A DNA stretch of 64,000 nt, taken from NCBI RefSeq assembly GCF_023155855.1, contig NZ_JAKNUT010000003.1, positions 62,001-126,000 of the forward strand, in the 5' to 3' direction. Both the position numbers and the translations under genes were made by a program. The DNA is from Microbacterium aoyamense. Lineage in GTDB: Bacteria > Actinomycetota > Actinomycetes > Actinomycetales > Microbacteriaceae. Under the pieces are notes generated by a model, which worked only from the letters and a program-made list of their open reading frames with translations, had not been told where the DNA came from and searched no databases. Shown here one piece after another: positions 1-7,647 of this stretch (position 1 is its first letter; each line of letters starts with the position of its first letter).

Positions 1-161
1 TGCGGGTGATCGCAGACCACCGCGCGACGGAGATCGAGGACGCGCGTCTCTGCCGCCTGGGACGCATGACGGACCATCGTGGGGAAAGCCGTCCGACCGC
101 GGCGATGAGAGGACCCCGTGGATCCGTGTCGCGACGAGGGCAGCGGGCGATACTAGTGGCC

Positions 162-2042
162 ATGCTGAAGCGGGCGATCATCGTGGGCGCGGGCGCCCCC
201 GCGCTCGCGGCGATCCTGCTCGCCGTCGTGACCGAGACGGACCCGTCCAGGACGGCCCGCCTGCTCGTGACGGCGTTCGCCTACGCTCTCGTGGCGGTCG
301 GAGCTCTGCGTCTCGGCAGTCGTGCGATCGCGGGGGTGTGCGGCGCGCTGTCGACCACGAGCGCATGGCTCGCGCTCGCCCTCGTCCTCCAGGCTCTCGC
401 GCCTGAGGCTGCGGCTCTGCACCCCGCGACCGTCCTCCTCGTCCACGTCGCCCGCATCCCCGAGCTCGCGGCCCTCGCCGTCCTCCCGTGGCTCGTCGCC
501 CGTTCGGCGGCCGGAGAGCACCGCCTCGCGATCGCCGTGGGCATCGGCGCGCCCGCTCTCAGCGCCGCGCTGTCGCTCGTCGGCACCATCGTCCCGGTGC
601 CGGGGCTCCTCGGCCTGGTCCCGCTCGTGTGGGCGGTGATCGGATTCCTCGCCGGCGCCGTGGTCGTCGCCGCACGCTGGCTGCGAGGGGACACCCGTGA
701 GCGCATGGCCGCCGCCTGGTTCCTCGTCGGGGCCGCTCTCCTCGTCGTCAGCTACGTGCGCGTGCTCCTCCCACTGCCCGAGCCTCTCGCCCTCCTCGCC
801 GATGCGTCCTTCGTCGTCGCGCAGGGCTTCCTGCCCGTCGCCGTGCTCGTGTCGGTCGTCTCACGCGCTCGACAGGGCGTCGAGGTGCGACTCGCGGATG
901 CCTTCGCCTGGCTCCAGGCGCTCGCCCTGTCGGTGGGGGCGTATCTGCTCGTCACCGCGGCGGCGCGCGCGCTCGACGTCGACGTCGTCATGGGCGGCGC
1001 GATCGCCGCGGCGGTGCTCGCCCTGACTCTGGGCGGATTCGTGACGCGATCGCGCGTCTGGGTGCGGCGGCTCGTCACGCGCTCGCCACCCGACGCGCGC
1101 GAGCTGCTGCGGCGCCTGAGTGACCGTGTCGTCGCTGCCGACGCGCTGCCCTCGCCGCTGCGCGCGGGCGCGGGACTCGACGACATCGCACGATCGCTGC
1201 GCGACACCTTCGCCCTCGCGGCGGTCGAGATCTCGGTCGACGATCGCGATCGCACGGCGTTCGTCGGCGCTCTCGTCGCGGGGGCCGAGAGCGCCTCGGT
1301 CGCGCTGCCCTCGGGCGGTCGATCGATCGGACGCGTCGCGCTGTTCGGGGCTCCGGGCGCGGGCGTCGCCCCAGTGGTGGTTGTCATCGAGCAGACGGCG
1401 GGCCTGCTGGCCGCCGTCGTGCTGCTCGTCGTGGTCAACGAGGAATCCGCCGCGACGCGTACCCGATCTCTGGTCGTCCGGCGGGAGGAGCGGCGCCTGC
1501 TCCAGCTCGAGCTGCACGATCATCTCACTCCGCGCCTCGCCGCGATCGGCGAGGGCATGCTCGCGGCCGACGGGCTGCTCGCGAGGGGCGACGCGACGGC
1601 GGCCGAAGAGATCGACGTCCTCCGGCAGGCCACGGCCGCGTGCACCGAGGACGTGCGGCGCCTCGCCCGGACCCTGCTGCCGACGGCCCTCGATCAGGGC
1701 GATCTCGATGCGGCGCTCACCGAGCTCGCGGGGATGACGGCGGGAAGCGGGGTCGTGCTGAGGGTTCATGCGCCCGGGAGCGATGTGCTGGATGCGGCGG
1801 ACCAGCTGCGTGTGTATCTCGTCGTCGCGCAGGCGGTGTCGCACGCCCGACGGGCGACGAGCGTCGGGTCGGTCGACGTCGATGTGCGCATCGACGAGCG
1901 CTCGGTGCGCACGGCGCTGCGTCTGGGCGGCCCGGCGACCGCTGTGACGGGGCTGCGGGCGGAGGTCGCCGATCGTGCGGAGGAACTCGGCATGGTCGTC
2001 TCGTCCACGCCCGACGGGGTGGAGGCGGTGATGAGCAGATGA
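162..2042 (+). CDS. Membrane histidine kinase-like protein with degenerate ATPase domain
   Basis: Likely membrane sensor of a two-component system. The ATG at 162 is chosen because the translation becomes strongly hydrophobic only from there, and a GATACT box lies seven bases upstream. The 626-residue product has about nine to ten membrane segments in residues 1-310, a GAF-like stretch around 320-440, and a HisKA_3-type H box (LHDHL, His452). The C-terminal third keeps the length of an HATPase_c domain but shows neither the Asn of the N box nor an Asp-x-Gly G1 box. Autophosphorylation by this subunit alone therefore looks unlikely. Its stop overlaps the start of the next kinase (ATGA), so the two are translationally coupled and may act as a heterodimer. 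The heterodimer idea is inference. Confidence 0.8.
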   Translation: MLKRAIIVGAGAPALAAILLAVVTETDPSRTARLLVTAFAYALVAVGALRLGSRAIAGVCGALSTTSAWLALALVLQALAPEAAALHPATVLLVHVARIPELAALAVLPWLVARSAAGEHRLAIAVGIGAPALSAALSLVGTIVPVPGLLGLVPLVWAVIGFLAGAVVVAARWLRGDTRERMAAAWFLVGAALLVVSYVRVLLPLPEPLALLADASFVVAQGFLPVAVLVSVVSRARQGVEVRLADAFAWLQALALSVGAYLLVTAAARALDVDVVMGGAIAAAVLALTLGGFVTRSRVWVRRLVTRSPPDARELLRRLSDRVVAADALPSPLRAGAGLDDIARSLRDTFALAAVEISVDDRDRTAFVGALVAGAESASVALPSGGRSIGRVALFGAPGAGVAPVVVVIEQTAGLLAAVVLLVVVNEESAATRTRSLVVRREERRLLQLELHDHLTPRLAAIGEGMLAADGLLARGDATAAEEIDVLRQATAACTEDVRRLARTLLPTALDQGDLDAALTELAGMTAGSGVVLRVHAPGSDVLDAADQLRVYLVVAQAVSHARRATSVGSVDVDVRIDERSVRTALRLGGPATAVTGLRAEVADRAEELGMVVSSTPDGVEAVMSR

Positions 2043-4108
2043 CGGCGGTGAGGCGGCGCATCGGCGCGCTCGCCGTGTGGGCGGTCTCGTGGGTGCTCGC
2101 CGCTGCCGCCGTCGTCCTCGCGGCGACGACCGGGCTGGGCCCCGACCCCGTTCCGGGTGTCTTCCTCTCGTCGGCGCCCGTTGCGATGCAGGCGCGCTTC
2201 GACGACATCGGCATCACGGTCGCCCTCATCTACGGGCCGGTCAGCGCCCTCATCCTCGCCCGTCGTCCGCATCCGGTCGGGGTCGTGCTCGCGGTGCACG
2301 CGGTGGGCTCCGGGCTCGCGGCCTTCGGCGTGCAGTACGGTCTGCTCGGCACGGTGGATCCCGATCTGCCCCTCTGGGGCTTCTTCGCCTTCGCCGCCGG
2401 CTGGGGCTTCGTGCCCGGCACATTCATGACGGCGGCGCTTCCGATCCTCGTGACGCGTCGTCGCCTCGGCGCCGTCGAGCGCTGGCTCGTGCGGGTGTGC
2501 GTCGTCGTCGCATCCGCGGCGTTCTTCGCGAGCCTGACGCAGCAGAGCGTCCCCGAGCCCCGCAATCCGTTCGCGATCGACATCCCGCTCTACCAGGCCA
2601 CGCTCCCGACGGTCTACGGAGCGCTCTCGTTCACGGCCGTCGCGATCTCGTTCGCGTCCATCGTCGTGCTCCTGATACGGCTGCGGCGCGCGCACGGGCG
2701 TGCGCGGATCGGCATCGTCTGGCTCACCGTCGGCCACGCGTTCCTCACGGCGTCGTACGTCGCGCTCGTCCTTCCGGCCGGGCTGGGGCTTCCCGCATGG
2801 GTCATCGACTTCGGCCTCATCGCACCCGTCGTCGGGCAGCTGCTGTACCCCGTCGCGATCCTCGTGGTCGTCCTCGGGCAGCGGCTCTGGGGCGTCGAAC
2901 TGGTCGTGAGCCGCCTCCTCCTGTGGGCATCGCTCACGGCGAGCGGCGTCGGGCTCTACCTGGTCGTCGTCGCGCTGCTGCCCGCTGCCCTCAGCGGCGA
3001 CGGCGTCGCGGCCCTCTTCGTCCCGGTCGTCGTCGCGCTCGCCCTCCTGCCGCTGCGCGCGTGGCTGCAGCGGCGGATCGACGGCCTCATCTACGGGGAG
3101 GGCGCGGATCCGGGACTGCTGCTTGTCCGCCTAGGACGGCGGATCGGCGAGCTCGGCGAGGACTCGCTCGCGGAGCTCGCCGAGACCCTTCGGCGCGTGC
3201 TCCGTCTCGGCTGGGTCCAGATCGTCACGACGGACGACGGCCACCGTGCCTCCGCGGGAAGCCCGTCGCGGCACGCGCCTGCCCGCGTGGCGCTGCGCGC
3301 CGGCGACGAGCTCGTGGGGGAGCTGCGTGCCCAACCCGTCGGCGGGCAGCGGCTCGACCGCCGGACGATCCAGGTGCTCGACGACATCGCGGGCCTCGTC
3401 GCGACCGTCGTGCGGCTCGCGGAGTCGTCCCGCGTCCTCGAGAGCGCACGTGCCGAGCTCGCCGCGCAACGCACCGACGAGCGGCGCGCCGTGCGCCGCG
3501 AGCTGCACGACGGCCTGGGTCCCGCACTGGCGGGCATCGGCTTCGGCCTCGCGGCGGCGCGCAACCTCGCCATCTCGGACCCCCAGCGCGCCCGCGGGCT
3601 GCTGCAGGAGCTGCGCGAGGACGTCGATCGGCGGGGACAGGATGCCAGGGCCCTCGCCGACACGGTCTCCGAGCCGTCGGCGGTGACGGCTCGCGCCCTG
3701 CGGCCGCTCCTCGAGGCGATGATCGCACGGTTCGACACGGCGGAGCTCGGCGTGCGCCTCGACGTGCGCGCCGTGGGCGCGCACGTCGACGACGTGTCGG
3801 CCTCGGCGGTGTACTTCATCGTCGCCGAGGCTCTGACGAATGCGGTGCGTCACGCCGGGGCGCAGGAGGTGTCGATCGTCGTCTCGACGACCGGCACCAC
3901 CGTCGTCGTGGACGTCCGCGATGACGGGACCGGCATCGCGGCGGGCGCCGCGGCCGGTATCGGCATGCACTCCATGCGCGAGCGGGCGGCCGCGGTCGGC
4001 GGCGCACTGACGGTGTCCGCCGCACGTCCGGGCACGCTCGTGCGCGCCGTCATCCCGACGCCGACGGCGAACGACCTCGACGGTGACCGGGACGATCGCC
4101 TCTCGTGA
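2039..4108 (+). CDS. Membrane sensor histidine kinase, NarL-partner type
   Basis: A 689-residue sensor kinase. The first roughly 340 residues hold several hydrophobic segments, followed by a GAF-like linker around 370-465. His490 lies in a HisKA_3 dimerisation box (ELHDGLGPALAGIGF). The C-terminus carries an intact HATPase_c domain, with N-box residues (EALTNAVRHAG), an acidic G1 box (DVRDDGTGI) and a Gly-rich G2 region (GIGMHSMRERA). It should phosphorylate the response regulator that starts 86 bases downstream. The start overlaps the stop of the preceding kinase-like gene by four bases, and both proteins share the same architecture, so they look like an old tandem duplication. The signal sensed cannot be told from the sequence. 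Confidence 0.9.
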   Translation: MTAVRRRIGALAVWAVSWVLAAAAVVLAATTGLGPDPVPGVFLSSAPVAMQARFDDIGITVALIYGPVSALILARRPHPVGVVLAVHAVGSGLAAFGVQYGLLGTVDPDLPLWGFFAFAAGWGFVPGTFMTAALPILVTRRRLGAVERWLVRVCVVVASAAFFASLTQQSVPEPRNPFAIDIPLYQATLPTVYGALSFTAVAISFASIVVLLIRLRRAHGRARIGIVWLTVGHAFLTASYVALVLPAGLGLPAWVIDFGLIAPVVGQLLYPVAILVVVLGQRLWGVELVVSRLLLWASLTASGVGLYLVVVALLPAALSGDGVAALFVPVVVALALLPLRAWLQRRIDGLIYGEGADPGLLLVRLGRRIGELGEDSLAELAETLRRVLRLGWVQIVTTDDGHRASAGSPSRHAPARVALRAGDELVGELRAQPVGGQRLDRRTIQVLDDIAGLVATVVRLAESSRVLESARAELAAQRTDERRAVRRELHDGLGPALAGIGFGLAAARNLAISDPQRARGLLQELREDVDRRGQDARALADTVSEPSAVTARALRPLLEAMIARFDTAELGVRLDVRAVGAHVDDVSASAVYFIVAEALTNAVRHAGAQEVSIVVSTTGTTVVVDVRDDGTGIAAGAAAGIGMHSMRERAAAVGGALTVSAARPGTLVRAVIPTPTANDLDGDRDDRLS

Positions 4109-4194
4109 GCGGGACGGCGGGACACCCATGATGGAGCGAGCGGGCCACAATGAGGGGACGCGCGCGGTCCTCCGTGCCGAGCGGAGAGGATGAC

Positions 4195-4872
4195 ATGGAG
4201 CACGAGCGAACGATCACCGTCGCCGTCGTCGACGATCATCCGCTCTTCCGCCGCGGGCTCATCTCGCTGCTCGAGACGCTCGACCGGGTCCGCGTCGTGG
4301 GCGATGCGGCCACCGTCGGCGCCGCGTTGGCGCTCGTCGAGGAGCATCGTCCCGACGTCGTCCTCATGGACCTCGATCTCGGCGCCGAATCGGGCGTCGA
4401 TGCGACGCGGCTGCTGACGCACCGGCATCCATCGACGTCCGTCCTCGTCCTCACGATGCTGGGCGACGACCGTTCCCTCTTCGCGTCGATGCGCGCGGGA
4501 GCGAAGGGCTACCTGCTCAAGGTCGCCTCGCCCGAGGAGGTCGAGCGCGCCATCCACTCCATCGCGGGCGGCCAGGTGCTCTTCGGCGCCGACGTCGCCG
4601 CGCGCGCCGTGGCGTATTTGAGCGGCAGCGCGGGGGAGAGCGGACCGCGGCGCTTCCCCGAGCTCACGGACCGCGAGGCGGAGGTCCTCGATCTCGTCGC
4701 GCGCGGGCTCGACAACGCCTCGATCGCCCGGACGCTCGTGCTCACGAGCAAGACCGTGCGCAACTACGTGCACAGCATCATCAGCAAGCTCGGTGCCCCG
4801 GATCGCAGCGCCCTCATCGTGATGGCCCGCGAAGCCGGCTTCGGCATGCGCGCGGGCGACGTCCCCTCCTGA
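4195..4872 (+). CDS. NarL/FixJ-type response regulator
   Basis: A 225-residue DNA-binding response regulator. The receiver domain (about 1-125) shows the acidic pocket (VVDDHP) and the phosphoacceptor Asp59 in VVLMDLDLG. The C-terminal LuxR-type helix-turn-helix (about 155-215) reads LTDREAEVLDLVARGLDNASIA followed by TVRNYVHSI, with the conserved Glu and Gly of the family. The ATG at 4195 is chosen because GGAGAGGA precedes it by four bases. That ribosome site can pair with TCCTCCG at 4168-4174 to form a small hairpin, so translation may be modulated. The gene follows the two kinases on the same strand and is their most likely output partner. Confidence 0.93.
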   Translation: MEHERTITVAVVDDHPLFRRGLISLLETLDRVRVVGDAATVGAALALVEEHRPDVVLMDLDLGAESGVDATRLLTHRHPSTSVLVLTMLGDDRSLFASMRAGAKGYLLKVASPEEVERAIHSIAGGQVLFGADVAARAVAYLSGSAGESGPRRFPELTDREAEVLDLVARGLDNASIARTLVLTSKTVRNYVHSIISKLGAPDRSALIVMAREAGFGMRAGDVPS

Positions 4873-4927
4873 GGCGCTCGACGTCCCGACGGGCGTCCCG
4901 GGCGGATCGAGGACTCCCGCACCTGCC

Positions 4928-4944
4928 GGCCGGGTCGCCCGGCC
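4928..4944 (+). terminator. GC hairpin downstream of the response regulator
   Basis: GGCCGGG-TCG-CCCGGCC forms a perfect 7-bp stem with a 3-base loop, 56 bases after the regulator stop. There is no T tract, so a terminator role is tentative. Confidence 0.35.
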
Positions 4945-5010
4945 CGAGAACGTGGACCCACACCGCCGCACGGCGGCCGCGCCACGGCGCTCCTCGACGG
5001 AAAGCGAATC

Positions 5011-5742
5011 ATGTCCATCACCAACGACCTCGACGCGGGGGCGGTCTCACGCCGCCCGATCGCGCGCCACACGCGGTTCCGCGCGTGGCCCCTCTGGGCG
5101 ACCCTCGCGGGCGTCGCCGGCACGATCGGCACCGTTGTGACCGATCTGCGACCCGCGAGCGAGACGGAGGCCATCGACCGCGGAGAGCTGTATGCCGTGA
5201 CCCCCGCCGACATGGAGACCCTTGACGTCCTCACGGGGCGCATCGGCTTCACGTCGGGCCTTGTCGCCGTCTTCGCCCTCCTCGTGTTCGTCGCCCTCTG
5301 GCGCACGCACGTTGAGGTGCGCGCGACGCGCTCCACGGGCGCGCGACTGGTCGGCATCGGGGTGGTCGTCTCGGCCAGCGCGCTCGTGCTCGGCTACGGA
5401 TGGCGCGGCGCCCTCGCGAACTACCTCGGCCCCGAGTCGGGCCTCTACGGACCGGACGGCCTGTTCGTGTATTACATGCTGACCGACTTCGGGGCATACA
5501 TCGGGTGGGCCGGCGTCGTTGCGAGCGCCGTCGGCATCGCGTGGATGGCCTGGGTCGAGCGACTCGTCTCGCGCGTGCTGGGCACCTTCTCGGGCCTCGT
5601 CGCCGTTCTCGTGACCGGCGCCGTCGTCGTCGCGGGCGTGCCGGGACTGCCGGGCGTCTTCATGCCGGTCTGGCTCGCGGTCACGGGTGTGTGGCTCGCC
5701 GTGGGGCGCAGCCGGATCACCCTCCCGGACGTGTCCTCGTGA
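5011..5742 (+). CDS. Predicted multi-pass membrane protein of unknown function
   Basis: I do not recognise the family. The 243-residue product has about five to six hydrophobic segments (near residues 28-46, 82-102, 115-135, 150-175 and 190-235). An extracytoplasmic-looking loop rich in Asp/Glu lies between the first two. The stop overlaps the GTG start of the following lipoprotein gene (GTGA), so the two are co-translated and probably work together at the cell envelope. The ATG at 5011 is the first start before the hydrophobic core; GGAAAG lies a few bases upstream. Confidence 0.75.
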   Translation: MSITNDLDAGAVSRRPIARHTRFRAWPLWATLAGVAGTIGTVVTDLRPASETEAIDRGELYAVTPADMETLDVLTGRIGFTSGLVAVFALLVFVALWRTHVEVRATRSTGARLVGIGVVVSASALVLGYGWRGALANYLGPESGLYGPDGLFVYYMLTDFGAYIGWAGVVASAVGIAWMAWVERLVSRVLGTFSGLVAVLVTGAVVVAGVPGLPGVFMPVWLAVTGVWLAVGRSRITLPDVSS

Positions 5743-6227
5743 GCGCGCGGCGGTCGGCGGGGGCGATGTTCGCCGCCGCGACGCTCGCACTCCTCGTGGG
5801 ATGCGCGACGGGCGCGCCCGAGGCCGACGGCGGCGAGGCCGCGGACCCCCTCGTGTCGGGGCCCGTCGACGTCGACGTGCCCGACGAGTGCCGGGAGACG
5901 TACCCGCTCGCCGTCGTCCCGGCCGACATCGCCGACGTCGAACTGCAGCCGGGCGACTGGCCCGAGCCTCCGGAGGGCTCGACGCTGTGCGCGACCTCCG
6001 GCTCGATCGACGGCGCCAGCGAGACGGCGTCGTACGCGACGACGCAGCCGTTCGAGGAGGTCGCGGCGTTCTACGAGGCCGCGCTGTCCGGCTACGAGAC
6101 GTATCGCAGCGATGGCGCTGAGTCCGGCACGGGGTACGCGACCCTCGACGGGGCCGGGAGCGAAGTCGACTTCCAGGTGCGCGAGAGCGACGGAGGATTC
6201 CTGGTCGTGTTCGCGCGAGCCGGCTAG
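5739..6227 (+). CDS. Small secreted lipoprotein of unknown function
   Basis: A 162-residue protein with a lipoprotein signal. The basic N-terminus (SARRSAG) precedes a hydrophobic core and the lipobox LLVGC, with lipidated Cys22. The GTG at 5739 is preferred over the ATG at 5766 because only it supplies the positively charged n-region, and it overlaps the upstream stop. The mature part is acidic, has two further cysteines that could pair, and shows no domain I recognise. It was probably exported with, or in support of, the membrane protein encoded just upstream. Confidence 0.75.
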   Translation: MSARRSAGAMFAAATLALLVGCATGAPEADGGEAADPLVSGPVDVDVPDECRETYPLAVVPADIADVELQPGDWPEPPEGSTLCATSGSIDGASETASYATTQPFEEVAAFYEAALSGYETYRSDGAESGTGYATLDGAGSEVDFQVRESDGGFLVVFARAG

Positions 6228-6242
6228 CTCCCGACTCGGGGT

Positions 6243-6352
6243 GGCGTGTGGGGCACGCCGCCTCGAGGGTCGGCCGTCGCGACGGCCGACCCTCGACACG
6301 GCAGGTCGGGTCTGCCGTGTCGTCGCCCGCCGGGTCGCGAGACCCGGCGGGC
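6243..6352. repeat. Run of four consecutive hairpins between convergent genes
   Basis: Four dyads stand almost end to end. The first is GGCGTG/CACGCC at 6243-6259. The second is a perfect 34-bp palindrome at 6263-6296 centred on GTCGCGAC. The third has 11-bp arms (CGACACGGCAG) at 6294-6322. The fourth has 12-bp arms (GCCCGCCGGGTC) around a GCGA loop at 6325-6352. They fill the gap between the lipoprotein stop and the end of a minus-strand gene and could stop transcription from both sides. No T tract follows. Confidence 0.75.
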
Positions 6353-6444
6353 GCTTCATCGCGTAGCCTGAACCCGATAGCGCCTGGGGTTCCAGAGTCA
6401 CCGAGTGAGCCCGCCGGCGTGCGGTCGCGCCCACGCCCTGAACG

Positions 6445-6837
6445 TCAGGCGGATTCGATCTTCGCGACCTTGACGACGTCGACCTCGGCGACCTCGACGT
6501 TGATCGTCGTCGGCTCCTGGACCTCCAACGGTCCCGTGTCGAAGTGCTCGGCGATGAGGGTGATGCCGCCCGAGGAGTGCGCCGAGTTCGCGAGCTCTTC
6601 GAGCCACTCGCGACTGAGCTCGGGAGCCTCCGGCTCGTCGAAGGTGAAACGCAGGGGGATCGACGGGTGCAGCCAGATCGTGGATCGACCGCCGGGCTGA
6701 TCGTCGGGATGCTTCCACGACACCGTGAAGCTCTCACCGCGGCGCAACTTGGTCGCGATCACGACCTTCAGGTGCGCGAGTGCGCGATCCTCGATGTCGA
6801 TCGGAGTCGCTTCGCCGCCGTAGTAGATCCTGCCCAC
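6445..6837 (-). CDS. DUF7882-type small protein, paralog 1
   Basis: A 130-residue protein of the family I know as DUF7882, sometimes misannotated as an ATP-dependent DNA ligase. Landmarks are the N-terminal GRIYYGG, IEDRALAHLKVVIATKLRRGESF, the IWLHPSIPLRF block and the Ser-Gly-Gly stretch before the tail. It aligns along most of its length with the protein at 7326-7643. The GTG at 6837 is chosen because that paralog starts at the same residue and because a TACGAT box lies exactly six bases upstream, implying a leaderless transcript. The acidic, Val-rich C-terminal tail is absent from the paralog. Function is unknown. Confidence 0.82.
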   Translation of the reverse strand: MGRIYYGGEATPIDIEDRALAHLKVVIATKLRRGESFTVSWKHPDDQPGGRSTIWLHPSIPLRFTFDEPEAPELSREWLEELANSAHSSGGITLIAEHFDTGPLEVQEPTTINVEVAEVDVVKVAKIESA

Positions 6838-6849
6838 GTGTGAATCGTA
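6838..6849 (-). promoter_or_regulatory. Leaderless promoter -10 box of DUF7882 paralog 1
   Basis: On the minus strand TACGAT is followed by six bases and then the GTG start, matching the leaderless pattern seen at thirteen other starts here. Confidence 0.55.
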
Positions 6850-7004
6850 GCCCCGCGGCCGCCGCTCGGTTACCAAAGGCCCATCGACCCGTCAACCCGT
6901 TCGCGGGATCGTGAGGGGCGGTGGATGCTGGAGCCAGGCCCGGGAATCCCGGGCGACCCTCGTGGAGTGATTGGGGGGACGACGACGCAGTGCGGGAGTC
7001 TCCG

Positions 7005-7316
7005 ATGAAAGATCTGCTGATCGGCGGAACACGTTTTCTCACGACCGACGAGTTGGCCGACTCGCTGCTGGAGTACTCGGGACTGTTGAACCTCTACAAC
7101 AGCGTCGACCTGGTGCGTTTCCCTGCGATCGTGGGCGGCACGTCGTCGCACTCGGCCATCGCTCTCGGCGCGGGCAGCGCGCTCGTCGTGGTCGACGCAC
7201 CGGACGTGATCCCGGTGCGCATCGCGGGCGCCGGTGAGGCCGCTGCCGACATACGTCGTCGATCCGCGCGCTACCGCGACGGTCCGGAGGAATCGCCGCC
7301 GCATCCCGAGCAGTAG
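7005..7316 (+). CDS. Small hypothetical protein
   Basis: A 103-residue protein of unknown function. It starts MKDLLIGGTRFLTTDELAD and has a Gly/Ser/Ala-rich middle (VGGTSSHSAIALGAGSA) and a basic, hydrophilic C-terminus. I do not recognise a domain. The ATG at 7005 is the first methionine before the conserved-looking part; only a weak GGAG precedes it. The gene sits between two DUF7882 paralogs, and its TAG stop forms part of the predicted -10 box of the next gene. Confidence 0.6.
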   Translation: MKDLLIGGTRFLTTDELADSLLEYSGLLNLYNSVDLVRFPAIVGGTSSHSAIALGAGSALVVVDAPDVIPVRIAGAGEAAADIRRRSARYRDGPEESPPHPEQ

Positions 7317-7325
7317 GCTCGCCGC
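7314..7325 (+). promoter_or_regulatory. Leaderless promoter -10 box of DUF7882 paralog 2
   Basis: TAGGCT, then six bases, then ATG. The first three bases of the box are the stop codon of the upstream gene. Confidence 0.6.
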
Positions 7326-7643
7326 ATGGGCAGGTTCATCTACGACACGATCGGCAACTCGGTCGAACTCGAGGACCGCACGTTGGCGCACCTGCGCATC
7401 GTCTTCATGAACAAGCTCCGCCGAGCCGAACCGTTCATGTTCGACGTGGACCTCAATGACGGCACGGGGCGTCGCAGCTTCTGGATCCACCCGTCCATCC
7501 CGATGCAGATCCACTTCAACGGCACGCGTTCGCCGCGGATCAACCGCTACTGGATCGACGAGCTCATGAAGTCGGCGAGCGGCCCGAACGGGCTCACGAT
7601 CATGCCCGAGCCGCCCGAAGAAGAGCCGCCTGCCGAGGGGTGA
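7326..7643 (+). CDS. DUF7882-type small protein, paralog 2
   Basis: A 105-residue protein with the typical compact family length. It starts MGRFIYD and shares with the protein at 6445-6837 the blocks LEDRTLAHLRIV, NKLRRAEPF, FWIHPSIPMQI and a Trp-Ile-Asp-Glu-Leu helix. The tail ends in a Pro/Glu-rich stretch. The family is frequent and often multi-copy in Microbacteriaceae; its role is not established. The ATG is fixed by the paralog and by the TAGGCT box six bases upstream. It ends four bases before the convergent amidase gene. Confidence 0.85.
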   Translation: MGRFIYDTIGNSVELEDRTLAHLRIVFMNKLRRAEPFMFDVDLNDGTGRRSFWIHPSIPMQIHFNGTRSPRINRYWIDELMKSASGPNGLTIMPEPPEEEPPAEG

Positions 7644-7647
7644 CCCC

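Noticed and set aside
6..161. In-frame upstream extension of the first kinase-like gene
   Set aside because: The added 52 residues are hydrophilic and unlike the family, while the ATG at 162 begins the first membrane helix and has a promoter-like box just before it.
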